A DNA stretch of 28,956 bases from an uncultured Verrucomicrobia subdivision 3 bacterium. GTDB lineage: Bacteria > Verrucomicrobiota > Verrucomicrobiae > Limisphaerales > UBA11358. This document shows, piece by piece, positions 14,548 through 23,556 of this stretch (the first letter of the stretch is position 1; the number at the start of each line of letters is the position of its first letter). The DNA lies in assembly GCA_903921455.1 (NCBI GenBank), contig CAIXPZ010000066.1, positions 1 through 28,956 of the forward strand, written 5' to 3'. The position numbers were made by a program, and so were the translations under genes. The notes beneath the pieces are model-generated. The model searched no databases. It saw only the letters and a list, made by a program, of their open reading frames with translations, and was not told the DNA's origin.

Positions 14548-16524
14548 ATGACAACGATAAAAAACTTCGGCGTGACCGCCGCATTTTTGGGCGCAGCGCT
14601 GTTCACCTTCACGCCGCTGCGCGCGGCGGAATACACTTTGGAAAATGACCAGGTGGTCGTCACCTGCGCCACGAAAGGCGGGCAGCTGTTGCCGGGCACG
14701 GTTCGCGATAAAAAGACCGGTGAGACGGTGAAACTCGGTGCCGAGTTATTCTGTTTGGTGCTGACGAATGGCGGTTTTGTGCACGCGGGCGAATTCAAGC
14801 TCGTGGGCAAGCCTCACTCAACGACGCTGGCGGTCAACGCCGATGCGTCGCGGCGGGCGGAGCAGTTGCCGGGCAGGGAACTGGTCGCTGATTTGAAGAG
14901 CGCGGATGGCAATCTGGCGGTGACGTGGCATGCGGTCTTGCGGGATGGCTCGCGCTATTTGCGGCAGGAATTTACCTTTACGGCTGGCAAAAACGAGGTG
15001 CCGCTGGGCGGGCTGCTGCTGCTGGAAATGAATCTGACCAGCGCGCATTCCACGGGCACGGTGGACGGTTCGCCGGTGGCGACCGATACGACGTTTTTTG
15101 GCGTCGAGCATCCGCTCTCCATCAACCGCGGGGAGATGGGCTACGTGCGCTGCTTTCTGCCGCGCGGCACGGTGCTCCAGTCGGGCGAGAGTTATACCTG
15201 CTCGTCGGTTGCCGGCTTCGTGACGCCGGGCCAGTTGCGCCGGGATTTTTTGACCTACCTCGAACGCGAACGCGCCCATCCGTATCGGCCGTTTTTACAT
15301 TACAACTCCTGGTATGACATCGGCTATTTCAGCAAGTATGACGAGGCGGCGGCGCTCAATGTGGTCAACACGTTTGGTGAGGAATTGACGGTGAAGCGCG
15401 GCGTTAAGCTGGATTCATTTTTGTTCGACGACGGCTGGGATAACGACGCGACGCTGTGGCAATTCGATAAAACGAATTTTCCGAACGGTTTTGCGTCGGT
15501 TCGGGACGCGGCGGCGAAATATGGCACGGCCCCGGGCATCTGGCTTTCGCCGTGGGGCGGCTATGGCAAGCCGCACGAGGAGCGCATCAAGTTTGGCCGG
15601 GAACAGGGTTTTGAAATCCGCGATGGCAACTTCACGCTGGCCGGGCCGAAATATTACGAGCGCTTTCGCAGCCTGTGTGTGGACGTGGTTAAAAAATACG
15701 GCATCAACCAGTTCAAATTTGATGGCATCGGCCAGAATACCGGCACGGGCGGCGGTGGCGCGCAACGGGATTTTGATGCGATGCTCAAGCTCATCGCCGA
15801 GCTGCGTTCGCTCAAGCCGGATCTTTACGTCAACCAGACCACCGGCACCTGGCCGTCGCCGTTCTGGCTGCTCTTTGCGGACTCAATCTGGCGCGGTGGC
15901 GAGGATCATGATTTTGTTTCCGGCACCACGCCGGAGCGGGAGCGCTGGATTTCCTACAAGGATAATGACGTTTATGAACGCGTGGTGGGTGGCGGCGATT
16001 TGTATCCGCTGAATTCGCTGATGATCCACGGCATCATTTACGCGAAGTCGGCGCATGGGTTGAACTACGATACGAATAATATTTTTAAATCCGAGGTCCG
16101 GGCGTTTTTCGGCAACGGCACCCAGTTGCAGGAAATGTATATCACGCCGGCGCTGCTGACTCAGGAAAACTGGGACACGCTGGCCGAGGCCGCGAAATGG
16201 TCGCGTGCGAACGCCGATACACTGGTGGACACCCACTGGGTTGGCGGCAGTCCGGCGGAGCGGGCGGTTTATGGCTGGGCTTCGTGGTCGCCGAAGAAGG
16301 GCATCCTGACGTTGCGCAATCCCTCGGCGCGGGCGGCGCAGATTAAAATTGATCCGGCGCGGGCGTTTGAATTGCCTGCCGGCGCGGCTAAAAATTATAC
16401 GTTGGTTAATCCGTTCCCGGATCAGTCACTCTCCATCACCCGGTTGAAGGCGGGCGAAGAAACCGCGTTCAAATTGAAGCCGTTTGAGGTTCTGGTGGTT
16501 GAAGCCTTGCCGGATAAACCATAA
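14548..16524 (+). CDS. Clan GH-D-like (alpha-galactosidase-like) glycoside hydrolase, exported
   Basis: This 658-aa protein has a signal peptide ending near 'TPLRAAEYT', an N-terminal beta-sandwich, then a TIM barrel. Barrel motifs include 'HYNSWYDIGYFSKYDE', 'LDSFLFDDGWDNDATLW' (D294, D295), 'PGIWLSPWGGYG' and 'INQFKFDGIG', where D392 sits in the strand position of the GH27/GH36 nucleophile. 'GGEDHDFVSG' (D453 or D455) may supply the acid/base. Similar proteins are often labelled 'enterotoxin' in annotations, a name with no functional support. I infer an alpha-galactosidase or alpha-N-acetylgalactosaminidase. The family is not certain and could be a distinct GH36-related group. It starts 4 nt after the epimerase stop (ATTT) and appears to end the operon. 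Confidence 0.7.
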   Translation: MTTIKNFGVTAAFLGAALFTFTPLRAAEYTLENDQVVVTCATKGGQLLPGTVRDKKTGETVKLGAELFCLVLTNGGFVHAGEFKLVGKPHSTTLAVNADASRRAEQLPGRELVADLKSADGNLAVTWHAVLRDGSRYLRQEFTFTAGKNEVPLGGLLLLEMNLTSAHSTGTVDGSPVATDTTFFGVEHPLSINRGEMGYVRCFLPRGTVLQSGESYTCSSVAGFVTPGQLRRDFLTYLERERAHPYRPFLHYNSWYDIGYFSKYDEAAALNVVNTFGEELTVKRGVKLDSFLFDDGWDNDATLWQFDKTNFPNGFASVRDAAAKYGTAPGIWLSPWGGYGKPHEERIKFGREQGFEIRDGNFTLAGPKYYERFRSLCVDVVKKYGINQFKFDGIGQNTGTGGGGAQRDFDAMLKLIAELRSLKPDLYVNQTTGTWPSPFWLLFADSIWRGGEDHDFVSGTTPERERWISYKDNDVYERVVGGGDLYPLNSLMIHGIIYAKSAHGLNYDTNNIFKSEVRAFFGNGTQLQEMYITPALLTQENWDTLAEAAKWSRANADTLVDTHWVGGSPAERAVYGWASWSPKKGILTLRNPSARAAQIKIDPARAFELPAGAAKNYTLVNPFPDQSLSITRLKAGEETAFKLKPFEVLVVEALPDKP

Positions 16525-16977
16525 CCCTCAAATTGTTTTTTATGATGCGCGCGAATCATCAGTCTCATCGGTTGCCGACCATGCAAATCTTTTTCAGCCA
16601 GCACGCGCCGGGGCGCATGTTGTTGCATCTGGGCTGTATTGCTCGTGGCGGTCGGATCCGGTTTCACCTGGCCGGCATCCGGCGCGAATTATGGCGTTTA
16701 CTTTCCCTGCCATCGTGGCGTTCCCGTTAGCCTCAAGTTGACTCCCGGTCAGCTTTGAAAGGCTGATTTGTGCTATTAGTGAAATTTCTCTCCCCCAAAT
16801 GTGGTATGGGATAGTTGGCTAACTGTGTTATTTTGGGACAGACTTGGAACAGTCGCAATCGGGGCTTTATTAAAAGCCTCCGGCTCAATGACGGATTTGC
16901 CCTGTTAAGAGGCTGAGCCTGCAGTTTCCAAATTCGCGGGCTGACGTTGGCCAGTCCCTGGATGGCAACCCTGACAT
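16525..16977 (+). other. Intergenic region with putative leader of the metalloprotease gene
   Basis: These 453 bp separate the operon from the giant protease gene. No convincing gene is present. A 62-codon frame (16542-16730) gives an Arg/Leu-rich product with no recognisable motif. The region becomes more AT-rich after about 16740, consistent with a promoter area. It contains GTTGAC-TCCCG-GTCAGC (16737-16753), resembling the palindrome upstream of the operon, and the hairpin cluster at 16861-16920. I see no T-tract terminator after the operon. Confidence 0.5.
16861..16920 (+). promoter_or_regulatory. Overlapping potential hairpins, attenuator-like
   Basis: An 8-bp stem with one G-U pair (16861-16868 with 16873-16880, 4-nt loop ATTA) is followed by a second region, 16909-16920, containing GAGGCTGAGCCT. 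The right arm of the first stem (AGCCTC, 16875-16880) is also complementary to GAGGCT at 16909-16914, so the two pairings exclude each other. This lies about 60-115 bp before the protease start. There is no T-run after either stem. A switch is only a suggestion. Confidence 0.25.
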
Positions 16978-19900
16978 ATGAAGAAAATATTTCCTAATTT
17001 ACTGGGGCTTGGCTTCGCCGGCTTGTTGCTTTTATGCGGCGGGCGGACGTGGGCCTTGCCCGACACTTTGTCCATTACGGTCACCAACACTTGGACCAAG
17101 CTGCCGGTGGCTTTTAATCTTCAGCGCTATAATCTCCGCGCGACGAATTATCAGGTCCGGATTTATTCGGATGCCACCAATTACACGCTGCTCCCGACGA
17201 ATCAGATTCCGGAAGTGACCACCTATCGCGGACGGATCACTGGTGATCCGGGGGCGGTTGTGGTCGGTGCGTTTGATGTGAATGGTCTGTTCTATTACAA
17301 TGTCAGCTACGGCTGTCGCTGGCAGGCGAGCACGAACAATTCCGATCCCTACGACACGACCAACCGGCTCTCCTGGGGCGGCTGGACTTCGGGGGATGTG
17401 GCCGTGCGGGTGGCGACGACCAATCTTCCCGGTCTTGGATATTTCACCAACTATGCGGTTGCCCCAACGAATCTTCCGCAGCACATCACCTGGGCCACGA
17501 ACAACTATCCGGCCAATCCCGCCGTGAGCTATGGCGGGCCGCCGTATTTGAACGTTCTCAAGCAGGTGCCGGTGCAGCGCGTGCGGGTGCTGCTGGATTC
17601 GGACAATTACCGGTTTTTTTCCAACGTGGCGGGCAGTAATATCAACACGGCTATCCTCATGCAGGAAAGTCGTATCAATGATGTGGATTACGAGCAGGCC
17701 CGGGATCTGGGCATCTGCTATCAAATCACCGGCGTCTGTGTGCGCACGAACACGCAGTTGCCCTACACCACCACCACCGGCAACCTGGGGGAAGAAAACG
17801 CCTTCTGGAATCCCGATCTCGGATATAGCCACGGTGTCGCCACCAACGGCTGGTTTGACATGGTGCATGGGTCGGTCAATGTCGCCGACGCCGGCGGCTG
17901 GGCCTATGCGCCGGGTGATTTCAGCGTGATGAACCCCAACTGGTGCGGTTTTGCGTCGGGCCATGAAATGGGCCACAATTGGGGCCAGAGCCATTACGAC
18001 TCGGTGCGGGATTATACCGGCGACAATTATTGGCACATCGCCATGACCGGTTCCGGTTTCGACTATTCGACTTGGGATGCGAACACCGCGCAAAATCTGA
18101 GGCGGTCTGGTTCTAAGAGCGGTTATGAGTGGGTGAAATATAATTATCAGGTTCCGCCGCACGCCACGCCGGATTTGGCCACCACGAAGACGAACCAGTC
18201 TGTTAGCCTCAACGTGCTGCTGAATGATTACATTGCCAATAGCAACACGCTGAGCATCGTTTCGTTTGAAACCAACACCGCTGCCGGCGGCGCCGTGACC
18301 AACCTTGGTAGCGGCGTGTTGCAATATAAGCCCGCCAATAACTTTGTCGGCTACGACCTCTTCCATTATTACGTCGGTGAACCGTCCGGATTGAAGAGTT
18401 TGACGGCCGCGAAAGTGCTCGTGACGAGCGACGCCAATCCGCTGCTCGGCGAATGGCCGTTGAATGAAACCACCGGCACCATTGCTGCGGAAACCACGGG
18501 CAGCGGTCCGGCCGCCACGCTCTATGGCACCGCCAGTTTCACCTCCGGCTCCGTCCCGGGCATCGGTGGCGGCAATGCGCTCCACTTGGATGGTTCGGGC
18601 TATGCGCGGTTTAAGGGCACCTGGTTTGATTCGTTTAACACCAACGTGAGTATCTCTCTCTGGGTCCGGCCTGATGCGACGCCGACCGGCGAGCAGATGT
18701 TATTCATGAAAAGCTCGCTCGATGCCAACAACTCTCCTGGCGTTCGGCTGGGCATGACCGGCTCGACTTTTTTCTTCAGCGCCTGCACGGTCGGCGGCCA
18801 GAGCCAGTCCAGTGTCAAGGCGGCCGTCGTGCCGCAGGCGGGTGTCTGGTATCACGTGGTTGGCGAGATCGATCGCACCAGCGGATTGATCCGCCTCTTT
18901 GTCAATGGCGTGGAATACACCGGCACCTCCAGCACCCGGACGATTCCCGCGGGCGAATTTATCGCTGGCGACAACTGGCCCGCGCTGGGCGTCGCCAACG
19001 ACGGCGGCGGCAATAAATCTTGGTTGGTGGGCGCGATTGACGATGTGCGGCTTTACACCAAGGCGCTGTCTTTGGTGGAAATCCAGTCAATTTATCTAGG
19101 TGCTGGCGTCTTGCCCGCCGCCGGTCCGCACCCGATCGATGGCGAAGGCAATGTGGTTTTTCTGCCCACGCTGACGTGGCAGCCGGGCGGCACGAATAAT
19201 TTCCAATACAATGTTTACCTGGGAACCAACGCGGCGCTGGTGACCGCTGCGACCACTAATTCGGCGCAATTTATGGGGCTGGTCGCGTCCTCGCGATTTA
19301 TCGTCACCAACACCCTCGCCACCAATGTGACCTATTTCTGGCGCGTGGATGAGCTTTACGGCACGAATGTCGCGAGTAGCGATGTGTGGGCTTTCACCAC
19401 GGCGGTGGATGCGATTCATGGCGGGTTGAAACTCTATTTGTCGCTCGACAGCCGCGATACCTCCGGAACCACGACGTATGACCGGTCGGGCGCGCCGTTT
19501 CACGACGGCACGCTGCTTAATTCGCCGATCGGTGCGGCGGGGCAGGTCAACGAGGCGCTCAGCTTCAACGGCTCCAACAGTAGTGTTGAAACCCCGGCCC
19601 TCGGCATGGCCACCAGCAACGCCACGTTCTTGGCCTGGTTGTATCAGACCAATACCCAGGGCGGCTACACCGGGGTCATCATGTGCAACGGCGGCTCAAC
19701 CTGGTCGGGCATGATGATCTCGTCATCGGGCACCCGGCTGGGTTACCAATGGAATGATGACAGCGCCACATGGAGTTACAACTCCGGCCCGGTGCTCCCG
19801 ACCAACCAATGGGTGCTGGCGGCGGTTTCGGTTACCAACAGTGTTGCGACTTTCTATCTCGGTCAGACGAATGGCGTGATTACCAGCACCACCCTGAGCC

Positions 19901-22900
19901 ACGCCCACATTTTTCAGGCCTTTGACGGGCCGCTGGATGTCGGCCGCGACTCGTCGGGTTGGGGGCGCTATTTCAAGGGGCTGATCGACGAAGCCTGCGT
20001 CTGGAACCGCGCGTTGAGCGCGGCGGAAATCGGTCAGATTCTCACCAACGGCATCAACGGCGGCAGTTTTGCCGGCGTTCCAGCCGCCCCGGACCCGAAC
20101 ACGTTCACCTGGGTCGGCGACACCGACGCGTATTGGACCAATGGGTTGAATTGGGCGACCAATGCCACGCCCGGCGCTGCCAACACCGTTTATTTCAATG
20201 ATGCGGCCCGGCTCACCGGCACCCAGTTGGGCACGAACCTGTCCGTTGCCGGCGTCAATATTTCCGGCGGCCTTCGCAGCGTCGGCATTTATGGGACCAA
20301 CACGCTCGCGCTGGGCGCGGGCGGTATCCTGATGACGAACGTCACAGCCAGTCTTGCGCTCGGTACGGCCGTGTCGCTTGGCGCGGCGCAAACTTGGACC
20401 GTGCCCGACAATTGCACGCTGACCCTGACCAATAAACTTTCCGGCACCGGTAATCCGCGGCTCACTCTCGACGGCGGTGGCACATTCAATTTGAACAATA
20501 ACGGTTCCGGCAGCAGCTACGCTGGAAATGTCGTTGTCAACGGCGGCACGTTGAGTTTGCCCTTCGGTTGGTATACTGCGTCTGTCACTGGCAATGTGAG
20601 CGTCGGCACCAATGGTACAGTAATTTTCAACACGCATCCTTATGGCGGCTACTTGGACAATTACACTACCAACGCCGGCCTCATCCTCGTCAACGGTGAC
20701 AATGCTTGCGCCAACTTGGAGTTGCGCGGCGGGCAGATCATCGGCACCGGCGATTTGCGCGTCGGCGATGGTTGGGGTTCCAGCTCCGGCGGCAAATGGG
20801 CTTCACGCTCCAACAGTGTCACCGCCAGTATCAATCTCGCCTTCCTCTCGCTTTACAACACGAATACTACGTTCACCGTCGAGAATGGCACCGCCGATCC
20901 CGACCTGTTGGTTTCCGCGCCCATGAAAGATGGCGCGAACGGTGCCGCCAGTTTCACCAAGACTGGACTCGGCTCGCTGACCTTGACCCAGCCCAACGCC
21001 TACACCGGCTCCACCACCAACAGCCAGGGCACGCTGAACTTGGACGGCACGGATAATATCCTGCCGGTTTCCACGAGTCTTTACTTGGCCGCCAACACCA
21101 CGGTGAACTTGTTGAACGGCATCAATCAGGCGGTGGCCAGCCTGACGGGTTTCGGCACCATCAACCTCGGTTCGGGCTCGCTTGCGGTCACCCTCGCGGG
21201 CACTAATACCTTCGGCGGGATTCTCACCGGTAATCCGAATGGCGCATCCGGCAATGACACCGAACTTGCGCCGCCCGGCGGTTTTGCGCTGGCGGGCACC
21301 GGCAAGCTAACGCTCACCAATATTCAAGCGCACGTCGGCGATACCTGGGTTTCCTCTGGCACGCTCGCGTTGAGCGGCGTGGGTTCGCTGGCGGCCAGTG
21401 CTCACCTCGTGGTTTCCGGCGGCGCGACGCTGGACGCCACCGCCCGCACCGATGGCACGTTGCGTTTGGTTGCCGGTCAGACGCTTTCCGGTTTCGGCGC
21501 GGTGGCCGGCAAAGTCGCCGCCACCAACGGCGCGGCCATCGCTCCCGGCGTCGACGGCGTTGGCTCGTTGATTTTCAATAACACGGTCAACCTCATCGGC
21601 GGTCAGGCGCAGTTGAAAATCAGCAAGACCGGCGCGACGCCGGCGAATAGTTCCTTGACCGGCATCACCACGCTCACCTGCGGCGGCACCTTGGTCGTCA
21701 CGAACCTCGGGCCGGACGCGCTCACGGCCGGCGACACCTTCAAGTTGTTTTATGCGACCACCTACGCCGGCGCGTTTACGAATTTCAATTTGCCGACGCT
21801 CGCGACGAACCTTGCCTGGGACACCAGCAAGGTCGCGGTGAACGGCAACCTGGCCGTGTTCGCACCGGTGGTGATCACCAACCAGCCGTCCGGCGTCGTG
21901 ACCAACGCGGGCAACCCGGTTTCGTTCACTGTGGGGGCGGACGGTTCGCCGACGCTGGGTTATCAATGGCGGTTTAACGGCACCAATCTGGCGGGCGGCA
22001 CGCTGCCGACGCTGACCCTGACCAATGTGTCGGCCGCCAACACCGGCAATTACACCGTGGTGGTGACCAACTTCGCCAGCAGCGTGACGAGTTCCGTGGC
22101 GGTGTTGACGGTGAATGTGCCGGTGACCATCACGAATTCACCGGCGAGCGTGACGGTTTATGTGAACAGCAACGCTGTGTTCAACGTCGGGTCGGGCGGC
22201 ACGCCGGCGCCCGCGTTTCAATGGCAGTTCAATGGCACCAATCTTGTCGGGGCCACGGTGGCTAGTTACAGCGTCACCGGTGCGCAGCCGACGAACGAAG
22301 GGAATTACACTGTCATCGTCACCAACGTGACCGGTTCCGTTACTAGCGCTCCGGCGGGCTTGAGTTTGTATCGCGAATTCAGCCGCGCGCCGCTCCCGTA
22401 TCCCAGCCTGCTGGCCAGCAATGGCGCGCGGCATCTCATCGTGCCGGGCTTCCAGTTGGGGGCGACGAATGTTGCCACCACCGACGCGCGGACCAACGCT
22501 GCGGGCGAGGATGGTGTGACGTTCATCACGGCCTCGCAGGCGGGGCAGGTGACGACGGTGCGCGTCGTGGCGTCGGCATCGGGCTATTTGAACGCGTGGC
22601 TGGACGGCAATACCAATGGCAGTTGGGCGGATGCGGGCGACCAGATTATCACCAATTTTGCGCTCGCCGGCGGGACAAACACACTGAATTTCACCGTCCC
22701 GGCGAACGCGTCGGCCACCGCGGGCACCTGGGCTCGGTTCCGTTTCAGCAGCGCGACCAATCTGACTGCCGTCGGCGAGGCGCCGGACGGCGAGGTGGAG
22801 GATTATCTAATCGCCATCAGCGGCCTCTCGCTGGCTTACACGGCGGGGACGAACGGCTCCCTCGGCGGTGTGACGCTCCAGACGGTGAGCTACAATGCCA

Positions 22901-23484
22901 GCGGCAGCCCCGTGAGCGCGGTGCCGGACGCGGGCTACCATTTTGTGATCTGGTCTGACGGTTCCACCGCGAATCCGCGCACCGACTTGAACGTGACGAA
23001 TAGTCTGGCGGTGACGGCTGGTTTTGCGATCAACACCTACACGCTGAACTATGTGGCTGGAGCCAACGGCAACTTGACCGGCAGCACGAACCAGACGGTG
23101 AACTACGGCGCCAATGGCACGGCGGTGACGGCGGTTCCTAACTCCGGCTATGCCTTCACCAACTGGAGTGATGGGTTGACGGCCAATCCGCGCACCGATC
23201 TCAACGTGACCAGCAACCTCAGTGCGACCGCGAATTTCGTGGCGCTGGCGCTCGTGCCTCCGGTCATCACCGGCAGTCCGGCTTTTGGTGGTGGCGGCTT
23301 TTCGTTGACCTTCAACGGCCCGGCTGGTCAGACCTATAAAATTTTGACCAGCACCAATCTGGTCCTGCCGGTGGCGAACTGGTCCATCCTGACCAACGGC
23401 ACGTTCATCGGCAGTCCGGTGACGGTCACTAACGTTGTTTTGCCCGGTTCCCGGGCTGGCTATTTCCGGCTCACCTCACCGTGA
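16978..23484 (+). CDS. Giant secreted metzincin metalloprotease with LamG, beta-helix, Ig, GEVED and InlB-like repeats
   Basis: This 2168-aa protein starts with a signal peptide (MKKIFPNLLGLGFAGLLLL, cleaved near 'RTWA'). Residues about 30-200 resemble a reprolysin-type propeptide ('TYRGRITGDPGAVVVG'). The zinc site is 'HEMGHNWGQSH' (H329, E330, H333, H339), a full HExxHxxGxxH metzincin motif, with a possible Met-turn at M356. Downstream are a cadherin-like domain (about 395-485), LamG (about 489-709), an Fn3-like domain, a second LamG (about 818-1028), a beta-helix with passenger-associated strand repeats (about 1040-1630), two Ig-like domains, a GEVED domain (about 1805-1955), two InlB-B-like repeats and a 77-aa C-terminal module shared with the next protein. 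No beta-barrel, PEP-CTERM or LPXTG signal is present. The context suggests cleavage of glycoprotein backbones. That is inference. Confidence 0.85.
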   Translation: MKKIFPNLLGLGFAGLLLLCGGRTWALPDTLSITVTNTWTKLPVAFNLQRYNLRATNYQVRIYSDATNYTLLPTNQIPEVTTYRGRITGDPGAVVVGAFDVNGLFYYNVSYGCRWQASTNNSDPYDTTNRLSWGGWTSGDVAVRVATTNLPGLGYFTNYAVAPTNLPQHITWATNNYPANPAVSYGGPPYLNVLKQVPVQRVRVLLDSDNYRFFSNVAGSNINTAILMQESRINDVDYEQARDLGICYQITGVCVRTNTQLPYTTTTGNLGEENAFWNPDLGYSHGVATNGWFDMVHGSVNVADAGGWAYAPGDFSVMNPNWCGFASGHEMGHNWGQSHYDSVRDYTGDNYWHIAMTGSGFDYSTWDANTAQNLRRSGSKSGYEWVKYNYQVPPHATPDLATTKTNQSVSLNVLLNDYIANSNTLSIVSFETNTAAGGAVTNLGSGVLQYKPANNFVGYDLFHYYVGEPSGLKSLTAAKVLVTSDANPLLGEWPLNETTGTIAAETTGSGPAATLYGTASFTSGSVPGIGGGNALHLDGSGYARFKGTWFDSFNTNVSISLWVRPDATPTGEQMLFMKSSLDANNSPGVRLGMTGSTFFFSACTVGGQSQSSVKAAVVPQAGVWYHVVGEIDRTSGLIRLFVNGVEYTGTSSTRTIPAGEFIAGDNWPALGVANDGGGNKSWLVGAIDDVRLYTKALSLVEIQSIYLGAGVLPAAGPHPIDGEGNVVFLPTLTWQPGGTNNFQYNVYLGTNAALVTAATTNSAQFMGLVASSRFIVTNTLATNVTYFWRVDELYGTNVASSDVWAFTTAVDAIHGGLKLYLSLDSRDTSGTTTYDRSGAPFHDGTLLNSPIGAAGQVNEALSFNGSNSSVETPALGMATSNATFLAWLYQTNTQGGYTGVIMCNGGSTWSGMMISSSGTRLGYQWNDDSATWSYNSGPVLPTNQWVLAAVSVTNSVATFYLGQTNGVITSTTLSHAHIFQAFDGPLDVGRDSSGWGRYFKGLIDEACVWNRALSAAEIGQILTNGINGGSFAGVPAAPDPNTFTWVGDTDAYWTNGLNWATNATPGAANTVYFNDAARLTGTQLGTNLSVAGVNISGGLRSVGIYGTNTLALGAGGILMTNVTASLALGTAVSLGAAQTWTVPDNCTLTLTNKLSGTGNPRLTLDGGGTFNLNNNGSGSSYAGNVVVNGGTLSLPFGWYTASVTGNVSVGTNGTVIFNTHPYGGYLDNYTTNAGLILVNGDNACANLELRGGQIIGTGDLRVGDGWGSSSGGKWASRSNSVTASINLAFLSLYNTNTTFTVENGTADPDLLVSAPMKDGANGAASFTKTGLGSLTLTQPNAYTGSTTNSQGTLNLDGTDNILPVSTSLYLAANTTVNLLNGINQAVASLTGFGTINLGSGSLAVTLAGTNTFGGILTGNPNGASGNDTELAPPGGFALAGTGKLTLTNIQAHVGDTWVSSGTLALSGVGSLAASAHLVVSGGATLDATARTDGTLRLVAGQTLSGFGAVAGKVAATNGAAIAPGVDGVGSLIFNNTVNLIGGQAQLKISKTGATPANSSLTGITTLTCGGTLVVTNLGPDALTAGDTFKLFYATTYAGAFTNFNLPTLATNLAWDTSKVAVNGNLAVFAPVVITNQPSGVVTNAGNPVSFTVGADGSPTLGYQWRFNGTNLAGGTLPTLTLTNVSAANTGNYTVVVTNFASSVTSSVAVLTVNVPVTITNSPASVTVYVNSNAVFNVGSGGTPAPAFQWQFNGTNLVGATVASYSVTGAQPTNEGNYTVIVTNVTGSVTSAPAGLSLYREFSRAPLPYPSLLASNGARHLIVPGFQLGATNVATTDARTNAAGEDGVTFITASQAGQVTTVRVVASASGYLNAWLDGNTNGSWADAGDQIITNFALAGGTNTLNFTVPANASATAGTWARFRFSSATNLTAVGEAPDGEVEDYLIAISGLSLAYTAGTNGSLGGVTLQTVSYNASGSPVSAVPDAGYHFVIWSDGSTANPRTDLNVTNSLAVTAGFAINTYTLNYVAGANGNLTGSTNQTVNYGANGTAVTAVPNSGYAFTNWSDGLTANPRTDLNVTSNLSATANFVALALVPPVITGSPAFGGGGFSLTFNGPAGQTYKILTSTNLVLPVANWSILTNGTFIGSPVTVTNVVLPGSRAGYFRLTSP
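20959..21048 (+). repeat. Passenger-associated beta-strand repeat unit in the metalloprotease
   Basis: This segment encodes a 30-residue unit with the pattern K-T-G-x-G-x-L-T-L-x-x-x-N-x-Y-T-G-S-T, typical of autotransporter-associated beta-strand (PATR) repeats that build right-handed beta-helices. The same pattern occurs twice in the next protein. Confidence 0.8.
23251..23484 (+). repeat. Shared C-terminal module, copy 1
   Basis: The last 77 codons plus stop of the metalloprotease align without gaps to 28436-28669. By hand count about 63 of 77 residues and about 196 of 234 bases match. It contains 'FNGPAGQTYKILTSTNL' and ends 'GYFRLTSP'. It could be a sorting or anchoring module. Similar C-termini ending in Y/F-Y-R-[LV] are common in secreted Verrucomicrobiota proteins. 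Confidence 0.9.
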
Positions 23485-23556
23485 GGGAGTGGCCTTGATG
23501 TTGCGCTTATGAATATCTCCTTTTTTAGGTCCCGAGCGAACGTTTGAATAAAGCAT

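Larger units (their letters stand above)
301..16524 (+). other. Eleven-gene amino-sugar/glycan utilisation operon
   Basis: Eleven consecutive + strand genes are separated by -1, 4, 42, 13, 4, 4, 3, 1, 1 and 4 nt, leaving no room for internal promoters except possibly within the 42-nt gap before the GH109 gene. The order is porter, four exported glycosidases, ROK kinase, PIG-L deacetylase, NagB, NahK, epimerase and a clan GH-D-like hydrolase. The functional coherence (amino-sugar release, import, phosphorylation, deacetylation, deamination, epimerisation) supports co-transcription. This is inferred from spacing and function. Confidence 0.85.

Noticed and set aside
16542..16730. 62-codon frame after the operon, starting in a TTTTTT-ATG context like other junctions
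   Set aside because: The product is Arg/Leu/His-rich with no motif, signal or family resemblance. The context is suggestive but not enough to call a gene.
16749..16766. TCAGC-TTTGAAAG-GCTGA as an operon terminator
   Set aside because: The stem is only 5 bp with an 8-nt loop, lies over 220 bp after the stop and has no T-tract.
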